Source: Streptomyces roseofulvus
GTDB lineage: Bacteria > Actinomycetota > Actinomycetes > Streptomycetales > Streptomycetaceae
Assembly (NCBI RefSeq): GCF_039534915.1
Contig: NZ_BAAAWE010000001.1
Location: forward strand, 4,464,001 to 4,528,000
Direction: 5' to 3'
DNA: 64,000 bases
The notes below the pieces were generated by a model. That model did not search any database. It was not told the origin of the DNA and worked only from the letters and a program-made list of their open reading frames with translations. A program made the position numbers and the translations under genes. Positions 51,482 to 59,624 of this stretch are shown here, piece after piece (the stretch's first letter is position 1; each line of letters starts with the position of its first letter).

Positions 51482-52854
51482 GGGCGGGCCTCCACGGGGG
51501 GTGCGAGCGGGATGGCGGCGGAGAGCACCGTGCCTTCGCCGGGGGTCGACTCCACCGTAAGCGTGCCGCCCAGCTGCTGGGCGCGGACCCGCATGGCGGG
51601 CAGGCCGTGGCCGCGGACGTCGCCGCCGTCGCGGGCGGCCGACGGGTCGAAGCCGCTGCCGTCGTCGGCGACGTCCAGGACGACCTGGTCGTCGAGGTAG
51701 GTGAGGGTGAGCGCGGCCGAGGTGGCGGCGGCGTGCTCCCGGATGTTGGCGAGCGCGCCCTGCGCGATCCGCAGCAGCGCCGACTGGGCCCGGTCCGGCA
51801 GCGGCACCGGCGTGCCGTCGACCCGGAACTCGGCCGACTCGCGCGCGGCGAGCCCGCGCAGCGCCTGTTCGAGGCCGCCGCCCTCGGCGAGGTCGGCGGG
51901 GGCCAGGTCGTGGACGAAGCGGCGGGCCTCGGCGAGGTTCCGCTCGGCGATCGACTCCGCCGTGCGGACGTGCCGGCGGGCGGTCGCCGGGTCGGTGTCC
52001 CAGGTGCGGTCGGCGGCCTGGAGCAGCATCTGCTGGCTCGACAGGCCCTGCGCGAGGGTGTCGTGGATCTCCATGGAGAGCCGCTGCCGCTCGGCGAGGG
52101 TGCCCTCGCGCCGCTCGATCGCGGCGAGTTCGCGCCGGGTGCGGATCAGGTCGTCGATGAGGGCCCGCTGCCGGGCCGCCTGCCGGTCGGCGTGGACGAA
52201 GACGCCGGTGGCGATGGCGGCGACGGCCGGCGGGGCGACGATCAGGTTGGGGTCCCAGCCGCCGTGCGAGAGCTGGACCTGCGCGAAGACGACGAAGGCG
52301 GTGAGGAGGGCGACCAGCCCGAACGCCGCCCTGTGGGGCAGGGTCCGCAGGCCGGTGTAGAAGAGCGGGACCGCGCACCAGGCGAAGCTGGGCGCGAGGA
52401 CGACGAGCACCACCCACACGGCGACGACCGTGCACAGCCAGGCGATCCGGCGCGGGGTGGCCCGGGTGCCGAGGACCGGTCCGAGCAGGTACAGGGCGGC
52501 GAGCGCGCCGCACAGGGCGATGATCCAGGGGCTGCGGGCCTCCCACGGGTGCCGCAGCAGGAACCGCGCCAGGGAGGCGCCGAGCAGCAGGAAGAACGCC
52601 ACGTGCATGACCCGCGCCAGCCAGCCGGCGTCGGGGTCGTGCGCGGCGCGCGGGTCGGGGTCGAGGGCGCCGCGGGGGCCGGGGCCGTACGCGTCCCGCG
52701 GGTCGTGCCCGCCGCGCGGGCCGGGGTCGACGGCGCCGCCGCGCCGGTTCGGGGCGTGCGCGGCGCGCGGGTCGCGGTCGTGCGCGGCGCCGGGGGTGCG
52801 CCGGTCGGGCGGGGTGGGTGCGGCGTGCCGCGGGTGCCGGCCGGTCCGGTCCAT
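51478..52854 (-). CDS. Sensor histidine kinase, SenS-like
   Basis: 458 residues from ATG 52854, which follows AAGGAGG with 8 nt. Residues 1-75 are a hydrophilic, repetitive Arg/Asp/Pro/Ala-rich segment (GGAVDPGPRGGHDPRDAYGP). Then come five or so membrane helices (MHVAFFLLLGASLARFLL onwards) and the HisKA_3 domain with the phospho-His in RLSMEIHDTLAQGLSSQQML. The HATPase_c motifs LANIREHAAA and DDGSGFDPSA follow. The HbpS-like protein encoded divergently is the expected extracellular partner. Long N-terminal repeat-rich leaders are unusual for this family. Confidence 0.88.
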   Translation of the reverse strand: MDRTGRHPRHAAPTPPDRRTPGAAHDRDPRAAHAPNRRGGAVDPGPRGGHDPRDAYGPGPRGALDPDPRAAHDPDAGWLARVMHVAFFLLLGASLARFLLRHPWEARSPWIIALCGALAALYLLGPVLGTRATPRRIAWLCTVVAVWVVLVVLAPSFAWCAVPLFYTGLRTLPHRAAFGLVALLTAFVVFAQVQLSHGGWDPNLIVAPPAVAAIATGVFVHADRQAARQRALIDDLIRTRRELAAIERREGTLAERQRLSMEIHDTLAQGLSSQQMLLQAADRTWDTDPATARRHVRTAESIAERNLAEARRFVHDLAPADLAEGGGLEQALRGLAARESAEFRVDGTPVPLPDRAQSALLRIAQGALANIREHAAATSAALTLTYLDDQVVLDVADDGSGFDPSAARDGGDVRGHGLPAMRVRAQQLGGTLTVESTPGEGTVLSAAIPLAPPVEARP

Positions 52855-52919
52855 CCGTCTCGCCTCCTTACGCACGGCGCTGACCTGGGTGTACGTATCC
52901 ATGCTGACCCGCGCGGACC

Positions 52920-52954
52920 ACCCCGGCATCAGCCGATCGGCTGACCCCGGCATC
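52920..52954. promoter_or_regulatory. Palindrome flanked by direct repeats between SenS-like and HbpS-like genes
   Basis: A perfect 14-bp palindrome CAGCCGATCGGCTG (52930-52943) is flanked by two copies of ACCCCGGCATC (52920-52930 and 52944-52954). It lies in the 238-bp divergent region and is the best candidate operator for the SenR-like regulator. Confidence 0.6.
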
Positions 52955-53092
52955 GTCCGGTGCGCGCCGGGAGGGCAGCCGGACCGTGGACCGTACGGGG
53001 CCGGTCCCGGACCCAGGATGGATCTCGGAGCGGGGGAGACGCCCTCCTCCGCCGGACCGATCAGGTCCGCCACGACCTCCTCGGGAGCCACC

Positions 53093-53635
53093 ATGAAGAA
53101 GAAGATCGTCCTCGGTGCGACCGCCGCCGCCGTCCTGACCGCCGGCACCTTCGGCGCCGTCGCGGCGAACGCCTCCGCTCCGGCCGCCGCTCCCGCCGCC
53201 GTCGCCAAGGCCGACGCGGGCGGCGACCACCTGCGCCAGACCACGCACCTCACCGTCGACGCCGCCACGGACGCCGCCGAGGCCGTCCTGGAGGCCGCCG
53301 AGAAGGAGAACCAGCGCGTCTCCGTGGCCGTGGTCGACCGCAACGGCAACACCCTCGTCACCCTGCGCGGCGACGGCGCCGGCCCGCAGTCGTACGAGTC
53401 GGCGATCCGCAAGGCGTTCACCGCCGTCTCCTGGAACGCCCCCACCTCCGAGCTCGCCAAGCGCCTGGAGCAGGCCCCGAACCTGAAGGACATCCCGGGC
53501 ACCCTGTTCCTCGGCGGCGGTGCCCCGGTCGCCGCCGACGGCGGCCCGATCGCCGGCATCGGCGTGGCGGGTGCCCCCTCCGGCGACCTGGACGAGAAGT
53601 TCGCCCGGGCCGGTGTCGCCGAGCTGGCGAAGTGA
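53093..53635 (+). CDS. HbpS-like secreted haem-binding protein (GlcG/HbpS family)
   Basis: 180 residues. A signal peptide (MKKKIVLGATAAAVLTAGTF, Ala-rich to about 40) precedes a DUF336/GlcG domain (LTVDAATDAAEAVLEAAEKE, VSVAVVDRNGNTLVTLRGDG, FLGGGAPVAADGGPIAGIGV). In S. reticuli, HbpS binds and degrades haem outside the cell and modulates the SenS kinase; here the gene faces a SenS/SenR-like pair, which supports the same role. The terminator at 53660-53698 follows. Confidence 0.85.
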   Translation: MKKKIVLGATAAAVLTAGTFGAVAANASAPAAAPAAVAKADAGGDHLRQTTHLTVDAATDAAEAVLEAAEKENQRVSVAVVDRNGNTLVTLRGDGAGPQSYESAIRKAFTAVSWNAPTSELAKRLEQAPNLKDIPGTLFLGGGAPVAADGGPIAGIGVAGAPSGDLDEKFARAGVAELAK

Positions 53636-53659
53636 CACCCGCCGCTCGCCCCCTCTACG

Positions 53660-53698
53660 GGTGAGGGCGCCCGACTCCCCCCGACGGGCGCCCTCACC
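53660..53698 (+). terminator. Terminator after the HbpS-like gene
   Basis: GGTGAGGGCGCCCG (53660-53673) pairs perfectly with CGGGCGCCCTCACC (53685-53698), a 14-bp stem with an 11-nt loop, 25 bp after the stop. Confidence 0.88.
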
Positions 53699-53732
53699 GT
53701 CACCTTCTGTCCGGCTTGTCTAGGATCCGTAC

Positions 53733-55160
53733 GTGACGCACGTGACCCAGACCAGCAGGACCGGACGGTCCCCCAGGGCCGCCGCCGTCACGGCGGCGGC
53801 CCTCGCCGCGCTCGGCCTCCTCGCCGCCGGCTGCACCCCGGCGGCCGGCGGGGTGCGGGGCACGCCCGGCGCGTCCGGCGTCCAGGACCCGTACTTCCCC
53901 CGGCTCGGCAACGGCGGCTACGACGTCTCCCACTACGCCCTCGACCTGGCCTTCGACCCGGACGGCGGCCGGCTCGACGGCACCGCGCGGATCACCGCCC
54001 GCGCCACCCAGGACCTCTCCGCCCTCAACCTCGACCTCGCCGGCCTCACCGTGTCGGGCGCGACCGTCGACGGCGAGCCCGCCGCCGTCAACCGGGCCGG
54101 CGACGAGCTGACCCTGCGCCCCCGCGACGAACTGCCGCGGGGCGCCGAGTTCACCGTCACCGTCGACTACGCCGGGGTGCCCGAGCCGCTCACCGACCCC
54201 GACGGCTCGACCGAGGGCTGGCTGAACACCTCGGACGGCGCGGTCGCGGTCGGCGAACCGGCCGGCTCCATGACCTGGTTCCCCGGCAACCACCACCCCT
54301 CCGACAAGGCGTCCTACGAGATCGCGCTGACCGCCCCGAGCCGCCTCGCGGCGCTCTCCAACGGCGTCCGCGTCTCCGCCGGGCCCGCCTCCGGCGGCCG
54401 CACCCGCACGGTCTGGCGCCAGCCGGAGCCGATGGCGTCCTACCTCGCCACCGTGATGATCGGCCGGTACGAGACCAGCACCGGCACCGCCCTCGGCGAC
54501 GTCCCCGTCGTCACCGCCGTCGAGCCCTCGCTGGCCTCCGCCACCGCCGCGCTCCGCGCCGAACTCCCCGCGCTCCTCGCCCGCCAGCAGGACCGCTTCG
54601 GCCCGTACCCCTTCGGCGCCGCCGGAGCCGTGATCATCACCGACGGGCTGCTCGGCTACGCCCTGGAGACGCAGACCCGGCCCGTCTTCCCGGCCTCCTC
54701 CTTCGACCGCACCACGCTGGTGCACGAGCTGGCCCACCAGTGGTTCGGGAACTCCGTCACCCCCGAGAGCTGGCAGGACATCTGGCTCAACGAGGGCTTC
54801 GCCACCTACGCCGAGTGGCTGTACGCGGAGGAGCACGGCTCCGTCCCGGCCCGGGACAGCTTCCTGGCGGCCTTCGCCGAGGAGGCCAACTGGGCCTTCC
54901 CGCCGGCCGATCCGCCCAGCGCCGAGAACCTCTTCGACCCGCCCGTCTACCAGCGCGGGGCGATGGTCCTGCACAAGCTGCGCGAGACCGTCGGCGACGA
55001 GGTCTTCGACGAGCTGCTGCGCGGCTGGGCCGCGAAGTACCGGCACGCCAACGCCTCCACCGGGGACTTCACCGGCTACGCCGAAGCGGTGGCCGGGCGG
55101 GACCTGGACGCGGTGTGGGACGTCTGGCTGTACGGCAAGGACCGGCCGGCCGAGCCCTAG
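53733..55160 (+). CDS. M1-family metallopeptidase lipoprotein
   Basis: 475 residues. The lipoprotein signal ends in LLAAGC (Cys34). After a beta-sandwich N-terminal domain (DVSHYALDLAFDPDGGRLDG) the catalytic domain has H331-E-L-A-H335 and the third zinc ligand E354 in NEGFATYAEW, the HExxH-x18-E pattern of gluzincins. It is shorter than aminopeptidase N (about 860 residues) and lacks the large C-terminal helical domain. It should cleave N-terminal residues of peptides at the cell surface. Its stop codon overlaps that of the convergent GNAT gene (CTAG). Confidence 0.9.
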   Translation: MTHVTQTSRTGRSPRAAAVTAAALAALGLLAAGCTPAAGGVRGTPGASGVQDPYFPRLGNGGYDVSHYALDLAFDPDGGRLDGTARITARATQDLSALNLDLAGLTVSGATVDGEPAAVNRAGDELTLRPRDELPRGAEFTVTVDYAGVPEPLTDPDGSTEGWLNTSDGAVAVGEPAGSMTWFPGNHHPSDKASYEIALTAPSRLAALSNGVRVSAGPASGGRTRTVWRQPEPMASYLATVMIGRYETSTGTALGDVPVVTAVEPSLASATAALRAELPALLARQQDRFGPYPFGAAGAVIITDGLLGYALETQTRPVFPASSFDRTTLVHELAHQWFGNSVTPESWQDIWLNEGFATYAEWLYAEEHGSVPARDSFLAAFAEEANWAFPPADPPSAENLFDPPVYQRGAMVLHKLRETVGDEVFDELLRGWAAKYRHANASTGDFTGYAEAVAGRDLDAVWDVWLYGKDRPAEP

Positions 55161-55687
55161 GGTTCCTGGAGGGCCTTGCGCAGGACCACGCACGGGCGGC
55201 CGTGCGCCAGGTCGGGGCGGCGGGCGGTCTCCTCGTACCCGAGGGAGGTCCAGAACGCGAGGGCCTTCGGATTGTTCTCCAGGACGGCCAGCCGGAGACC
55301 GGTCCGGCCGGCGGTGCGGAAGCCGTCCTCGACGTGGGCGGCGAGCCGGCGGCCGAAGCCGGCGCGGTGCGCGTCCGCGTGGACCATCAGCAGGCCGATC
55401 CAGGGGTCGGGGTCGGCCGGGTCGGGGTGCCGGCCGAGGGTCACGGCGACGGCGACGAGCCGGCCCTCGGAGCGGGCCAGCAGCACCTCGGCGGAGGGCT
55501 GGGCCAGGTCGTCGGCGAGGGCGGCGGCGACCTGCTCGGGGCGGATCGCGTCCGGGTCCGGGAAGTCGCCGCTGAGCTGCTGGAACTCCCGGTTCGAGGC
55601 GTACAGCGCGGTGAGTTCGGTGAGCAGCGGGCCGGGGAGCGCGGCGCCGTCCTCCAGGGCCTTGGGCGCGAGGGTCTCGACGATCAC
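55157..55687 (-). CDS. GNAT-family N-acetyltransferase
   Basis: 176 residues. Acetyl-CoA site LMVHADAHRAGFGRRLAAHV and motif B AVLENNPKALAFWTSLGYEE; central strand VLLARSEGRLVAVAVTLGRH. The acceptor is unknown. It overlaps the M1 peptidase stop codon on the opposite strand by 4 bp and has no co-directional partner close by. Confidence 0.87.
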   Translation of the reverse strand: MIVETLAPKALEDGAALPGPLLTELTALYASNREFQQLSGDFPDPDAIRPEQVAAALADDLAQPSAEVLLARSEGRLVAVAVTLGRHPDPADPDPWIGLLMVHADAHRAGFGRRLAAHVEDGFRTAGRTGLRLAVLENNPKALAFWTSLGYEETARRPDLAHGRPCVVLRKALQEP

Positions 55688-55753
55688 CCGGTCAGGGTAG
55701 AGCCCCGGCGGTCGGAGGACCGGCCGGGGCTCGACGGCTCCGCGGGCCGCGTG

Positions 55754-56329
55754 TCAGATGTTCACGCCGAAGTCGCGGGCGATGCCCTCCAGGCCGGAGG
55801 CGTAGCCCTGGCCGACCGCGCGGAACTTCCACTCGGCGCCGTTCCGGTACAGCTCGCCGAAGACCATGGCGGTCTCGACGGCGGCGTCCTCGGAGAGGTC
55901 GTAGCGGGCGATCTCGGCGCCGCCGGCCTGGTTGACGACGCGGATGTAGGCGTTGCGGACCTGGCCGAAGTTCTGCGCGCGGGAGACCGCGTCGTAGATG
56001 GAGACCGGGAAGACGATCTTCTCGACGTTGGCCGGGAGGCCCGCGAGGTTGACGTTGATCTGCTCGTCGTCGCCGCCGCCCTCGCCGGTGCGGTTGTCAC
56101 CCGTGTGGACGATGGTCTGGTCCGGGGTCGACTTGTTGTTGAAGAAGACGAAGTGGGCGTCCGAGGCGACCTTGCCCGCGGCGTCGACGCCGATCGCGGA
56201 GGCGTCCAGGTCGAAGTCGGTGCCGGTCGTCGTGCGGACGTCCCAGCCGAGGCCCACGGTGACGGCGGTCAGACCCGGCGCCTCCTTGGTGAGGGAGACG
56301 TTGCCGCCCTTGGCGAGGCTCACTGCCAT
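55754..56329 (-). CDS. TerD-family tellurite-resistance/stress protein
   Basis: 191 residues from ATG 56329 (MAVSLAKGGNVSLTKEAPGL). The TerD calcium-binding motif DFDLDASAIGVD and HTGDNRTGEGGGDDEQINVN are present, with the C-terminal EWKFRAVGQGYASGLEGIAR. In Streptomyces, TerD paralogues (SCP1, SCP2) bind Ca2+ and affect differentiation and stress responses. It is divergent from arfB with a short intergenic region. Confidence 0.95.
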   Translation of the reverse strand: MAVSLAKGGNVSLTKEAPGLTAVTVGLGWDVRTTTGTDFDLDASAIGVDAAGKVASDAHFVFFNNKSTPDQTIVHTGDNRTGEGGGDDEQINVNLAGLPANVEKIVFPVSIYDAVSRAQNFGQVRNAYIRVVNQAGGAEIARYDLSEDAAVETAMVFGELYRNGAEWKFRAVGQGYASGLEGIARDFGVNI

Positions 56330-56456
56330 GGAAGTCCCTTTCATCGTGACGCTCACGTGGTCGTTCGCCCGGAGAAACGCGGCAGACCGCCCGACGGTTC
56401 CCGGATGCGTGAAAACAGGATGACGGTCGGGACCCGCCGCGGGGAACATGGAGGGC

Positions 56457-56885
56457 ATGTCAGGTCCGTATCAGATCCGCGGCTCCGTCTCGCTTCCCGA
56501 GGCCGAGCTCCAGTGGCGTTTCACGCGCTCCTCGGGTCCCGGCGGCCAGCACGTGAACACCTCCGACTCCCGCGTCGAGCTGCGGTTCGACCTCGCCGCG
56601 ACCGAGGCGCTGCCCGAGGTGTGGAAGTCCCGCGCCCTGGAACGGCTCGCCTCCCGGCTGGTGGATGGCGTGCTGACCGTACGGGCCTCGGAGCACCGCT
56701 CCCAGTGGCGCAACCGCGAGACGGCCGCCGTGCGCCTCGCCGCGCTCCTCGCCGAGGCGACGGCCCCGCCGCCGAAGCCGCGACGGGCCACCCGCATCCC
56801 CCGCGGCATCAACGAGCGCCGGCTGCGCGAGAAGAAGCAGCGCGCCGAGACCAAGCGCGGCCGGCAGGGCCGCGACTGGGGCTGA
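56457..56885 (+). CDS. arfB: Ribosome-rescue peptidyl-tRNA hydrolase ArfB (YaeJ)
   Basis: 142 residues from ATG 56457 (MSGPYQIRGSVSLPEAELQW); ATG 56448 is also possible. The GGQ motif is in SSGPGGQHVNTSDSRVEL, and the basic C-terminal tail (ATRIPRGINERRLREKKQRA, then ETKRGRQ) inserts into the mRNA channel. It frees ribosomes stalled without a stop codon. The length and tail are typical of ArfB rather than release factors. Confidence 0.93.
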   Translation: MSGPYQIRGSVSLPEAELQWRFTRSSGPGGQHVNTSDSRVELRFDLAATEALPEVWKSRALERLASRLVDGVLTVRASEHRSQWRNRETAAVRLAALLAEATAPPPKPRRATRIPRGINERRLREKKQRAETKRGRQGRDWG

Positions 56886-56986
56886 GCCCGGGCCCGAGTC
56901 CTGGCCCCGGGGCCGAGCCGTCCCGGGCCGAGCCGGAGGCCGAGTCCGGGCCGAGCACGCGGCAGGTGGTCCCGGACAGCCGGCGG

Positions 56987-57550
56987 TCAGCCCAGGCGGC
57001 GGTAGCGGCCGCGGAAGTACGTGAGCGGTTCGCCGTCCGGGGACGGCAGGCCGACCGAGAGGACCCGGCCGATCACCAGGGTGTGGTCGCCCGCCACCAC
57101 CCGGCTCTCCGTGCGGCACTCCAGGGTGGTGAGCGCCCCGCCGAGCAGCGGCGCCCCGCTCACCTCGCCCCGCGTGTACGGCAGGTCGGCGAAGAGCAGC
57201 CGGTCGGAGACGCGGCCCTTCATCGCGAACCGCCCGGCGACGTGCCGCTGGCTCTCCGCCAGCACCGACACCGCCCAGACCGGGACCTCCTCCAGGAGGT
57301 CGTCCATCCGGGAGCCGTTGCGCAGGCTGACCAGGACCAGCGGCGGGTCCAGGGACACCGAGAGGAACGCCGTCGCCGTCATGCCGACGTCCTCGCCGCG
57401 CGGGCCGTCGTCGGGATCGTGCGCGGTCACCAGGACCACACCGGCCGCGAGGCGGGACATGGCCGCCCGGAACTCGTCGTCGCTCACCCCCTCAGCATGA
57501 GGGATGGCGAGGTCCGTGACGGGCGGCGAGGGCGCGGTCTTCTGCAGCAC
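56987..57550 (-). CDS. Flavin reductase domain protein
   Basis: 187 residues. FMN-binding split-barrel domain with FRAAMSRLAAGVVLVTAHDP, GMTATAFLSVSLDPPLVLVS and LGGALTTLECRTESRVVAGD. It supplies reduced flavin to a monooxygenase or acts as a two-component oxygenase reductase. No partner oxygenase is adjacent, although the FAD monooxygenase at 49588 is within the region. Monocistronic. Confidence 0.88.
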   Translation of the reverse strand: MLQKTAPSPPVTDLAIPHAEGVSDDEFRAAMSRLAAGVVLVTAHDPDDGPRGEDVGMTATAFLSVSLDPPLVLVSLRNGSRMDDLLEEVPVWAVSVLAESQRHVAGRFAMKGRVSDRLLFADLPYTRGEVSGAPLLGGALTTLECRTESRVVAGDHTLVIGRVLSVGLPSPDGEPLTYFRGRYRRLG

Positions 57551-57718
57551 ACCGGCACGCTAGCCAGGGTCCCGAGCGGGCCGCATCGGGCCGGGGGACC
57601 AGGCCGCACCGGGGCGCGGGACCTAGGACCGTGCGGCCGGAGCCCTACCCCTGCGGGTACCGGGGGCACGCCCGCCGCGCCGGTCACCGCCGACCCGCCG
57701 GATTCCGCCACAGCATGC

Positions 57719-57734
57719 TGTGACTTGAGTCACA
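57719..57734. promoter_or_regulatory. Perfect CRP-type palindrome upstream of the diguanylate cyclase gene
   Basis: TGTGACTTGAGTCACA is a perfect palindrome matching TGTGA-N6-TCACA, the CRP consensus, and also contains GTGA-N6-TCAC spacing near a BldD half-site pattern. It lies about 127 bp before the cdgB ATG. The symmetry is seen; which protein binds is inferred. Confidence 0.6.
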
Positions 57735-57860
57735 GAGCGCACTATTTGCTGACCCTGTGTACCGGGTGCGCAGCTCGCTGTGATTCAGTGGCGGGGACAG
57801 TACAGCACGAAGCCGATGAGAACCCTGGAGTTGCTGTCGAGGTCTCGGGGAGAGCGAGCG

Positions 57861-59540
57861 ATGGAGACCGAGTCGGAGCCTTACGTCCGTCTCTCGACCC
57901 TGCGACAGCTGCATCAGGTCGTGGCGGACCTCAACACCGCCCGCAGCCTGGCGGACACCGTGCAGACCGTCGCCGACGGCGTCGTCGCCGGCCTCAACTA
58001 CCAGCTGGCCTGCGTCAACCTCGTCCGGCCCGACGGTGACCTGGTCGTCGCCGCCTTCGCCGGGGACCCCGCGGCCGAGTCCCTCATCACCGGCCGGGTC
58101 GGCTCCCGCGAGGCCTGGGACCGGCGGCTCTCCATGGGCGTGTCGTGGGGCGACCTGCGGTTCATCCCGCACACGGAGGGCTGGGTCCTGATGGACGACG
58201 ACGTCCCCCAGTGGCACACCGACGGCCCCGCCCCCCGCTTCGAGGACGAGTGGCACCCCCACGACCGCCTCTACGCCCCCATGTACGCGTCCGGGACGGG
58301 ACGCGAACTCCTCGGCGTCATATCCGTCGACCGCCCGCGCAACGGCCGGCACCCGGGACCCTGGGGGCAGGAAGCCCTCCAGATGTACGCCTCCCAGTCC
58401 GCCATCGCGATCAGCAACGCCCGGCTCCGCTCCAACATGCAGCGCGCCCTCATCCGCCTGGAGCGCGAGCAGCAGGCCCTCCGGGCCAGCGAGGAATCCT
58501 TCCGGCAGGCGTTCGAGTACGCCCCCTCCGGCATGGCCATCGCCGAGCTCGGCGGCGACCAGCACGGCCGGCTCCTCCGCACCAACGACGCCCTCTGCCG
58601 GCTCCTCGGCCGGCCCGCCTCCGTGATGCGCCGCTACTCCTTCGCCGACCTCGTCCACCCCGAGGACATCGGCACCCTGCTCCGCACCTCCGCCGAGGGC
58701 GGCCGCGCCGAGCTGCGGCTCGGCCGGCGCGACGGCACCTACGTCTGGGTGTCGCTGCGGAACTCGGTGGTCGCCGACGCCGCCGACGGGCCCCGCTTCC
58801 TGCTCACCCACGTCGAGGACATCGAGGAGCGCAAGCGGCACGAGCTCCAGCTCGCCCACCGCGCCTCCCACGACGCCCTCACCGGCCTGCCCAACAGCGC
58901 CGAGCTGCGCTCCCGGCTCTCCGCCCGGCTCTGCGAGCGCCCCGCGCACACAGGCGCCTACCAGGGGCCTGGTCCGGACGCCGGGTTCGGGTACGGCCCC
59001 GACCCGCTGCCGCTCGCCCAGGACGGCTACGAGTACGAGCACGAGCACGAGCACGGCTTCGGCTTCGAGCAGGCCGGCGGCGGGGCGTACGACCACCATG
59101 TGCACACGGTCGCGCCGACCGGCGGCGACACCGACGACGGCACCAAGGGGCTCGCCGTCCTCTTCTGCGACCTCGACGGCTTCAAGTCGATCAACGACCG
59201 CTTCGGGCACCACACCGGCGACGCGGTCCTCATCGAGGTGGCCCGCCGGCTCACCACCGGCGTCAGGGACGGTGACACCGTCGCCCGTCTGGGCGGTGAC
59301 GAGTTCGTCGTCCTCGCCGACGGACTGGGCGCCGCCGACGCCGCCGACCTCGCCGTCCGGCTGCGGAACGCGATCATCCCGCCCATCCGGGTGGACGGCC
59401 GCGCGGTCCGGGTCGGGGCCAGTTTCGGCATCGGCTGGGCCGAGTGCGGGATGACCGTCGAAGAGGTCCTGAACTCCGCCGACCAGCGGATGTACGTGGA
59501 GAAGCGGTCGCGTGCCAAGGTGCACCGCAGGGCGGGATGA
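57861..59540 (+). CDS. cdgB: GAF-PAS-GGDEF diguanylate cyclase (CdgB-like)
   Basis: 559 residues from ATG 57861, preceded by GGGGAGAG. The GAF domain is at about 15-190 (RQLHQVVADLNTARSLADTV), PAS/PAC at 205-325 (FRQAFEYAPSGMAIAELGG) and GGDEF at 330-555. The active site is GGDEF (478-482) and the inhibitory RxxD is RDGD (469-472), so it should make c-di-GMP and be product-inhibited. An about 65-residue insert rich in Gly, Tyr and His (EYEHEHEHGFGFEQAGGGAY) interrupts the GGDEF domain near residues 362-430. The layout matches Streptomyces CdgB, a BldD-regulated cyclase controlling development. Confidence 0.92.
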   Translation: METESEPYVRLSTLRQLHQVVADLNTARSLADTVQTVADGVVAGLNYQLACVNLVRPDGDLVVAAFAGDPAAESLITGRVGSREAWDRRLSMGVSWGDLRFIPHTEGWVLMDDDVPQWHTDGPAPRFEDEWHPHDRLYAPMYASGTGRELLGVISVDRPRNGRHPGPWGQEALQMYASQSAIAISNARLRSNMQRALIRLEREQQALRASEESFRQAFEYAPSGMAIAELGGDQHGRLLRTNDALCRLLGRPASVMRRYSFADLVHPEDIGTLLRTSAEGGRAELRLGRRDGTYVWVSLRNSVVADAADGPRFLLTHVEDIEERKRHELQLAHRASHDALTGLPNSAELRSRLSARLCERPAHTGAYQGPGPDAGFGYGPDPLPLAQDGYEYEHEHEHGFGFEQAGGGAYDHHVHTVAPTGGDTDDGTKGLAVLFCDLDGFKSINDRFGHHTGDAVLIEVARRLTTGVRDGDTVARLGGDEFVVLADGLGAADAADLAVRLRNAIIPPIRVDGRAVRVGASFGIGWAECGMTVEEVLNSADQRMYVEKRSRAKVHRRAG

Positions 59541-59624
59541 TCCTTCCCGGCACGGCGGGTTCATTCGTTCGGGGTAGGCTCGCCGGGTCGGCGACGGCTG
59601 GCGAGCATGGAGAGGATGACCCGG

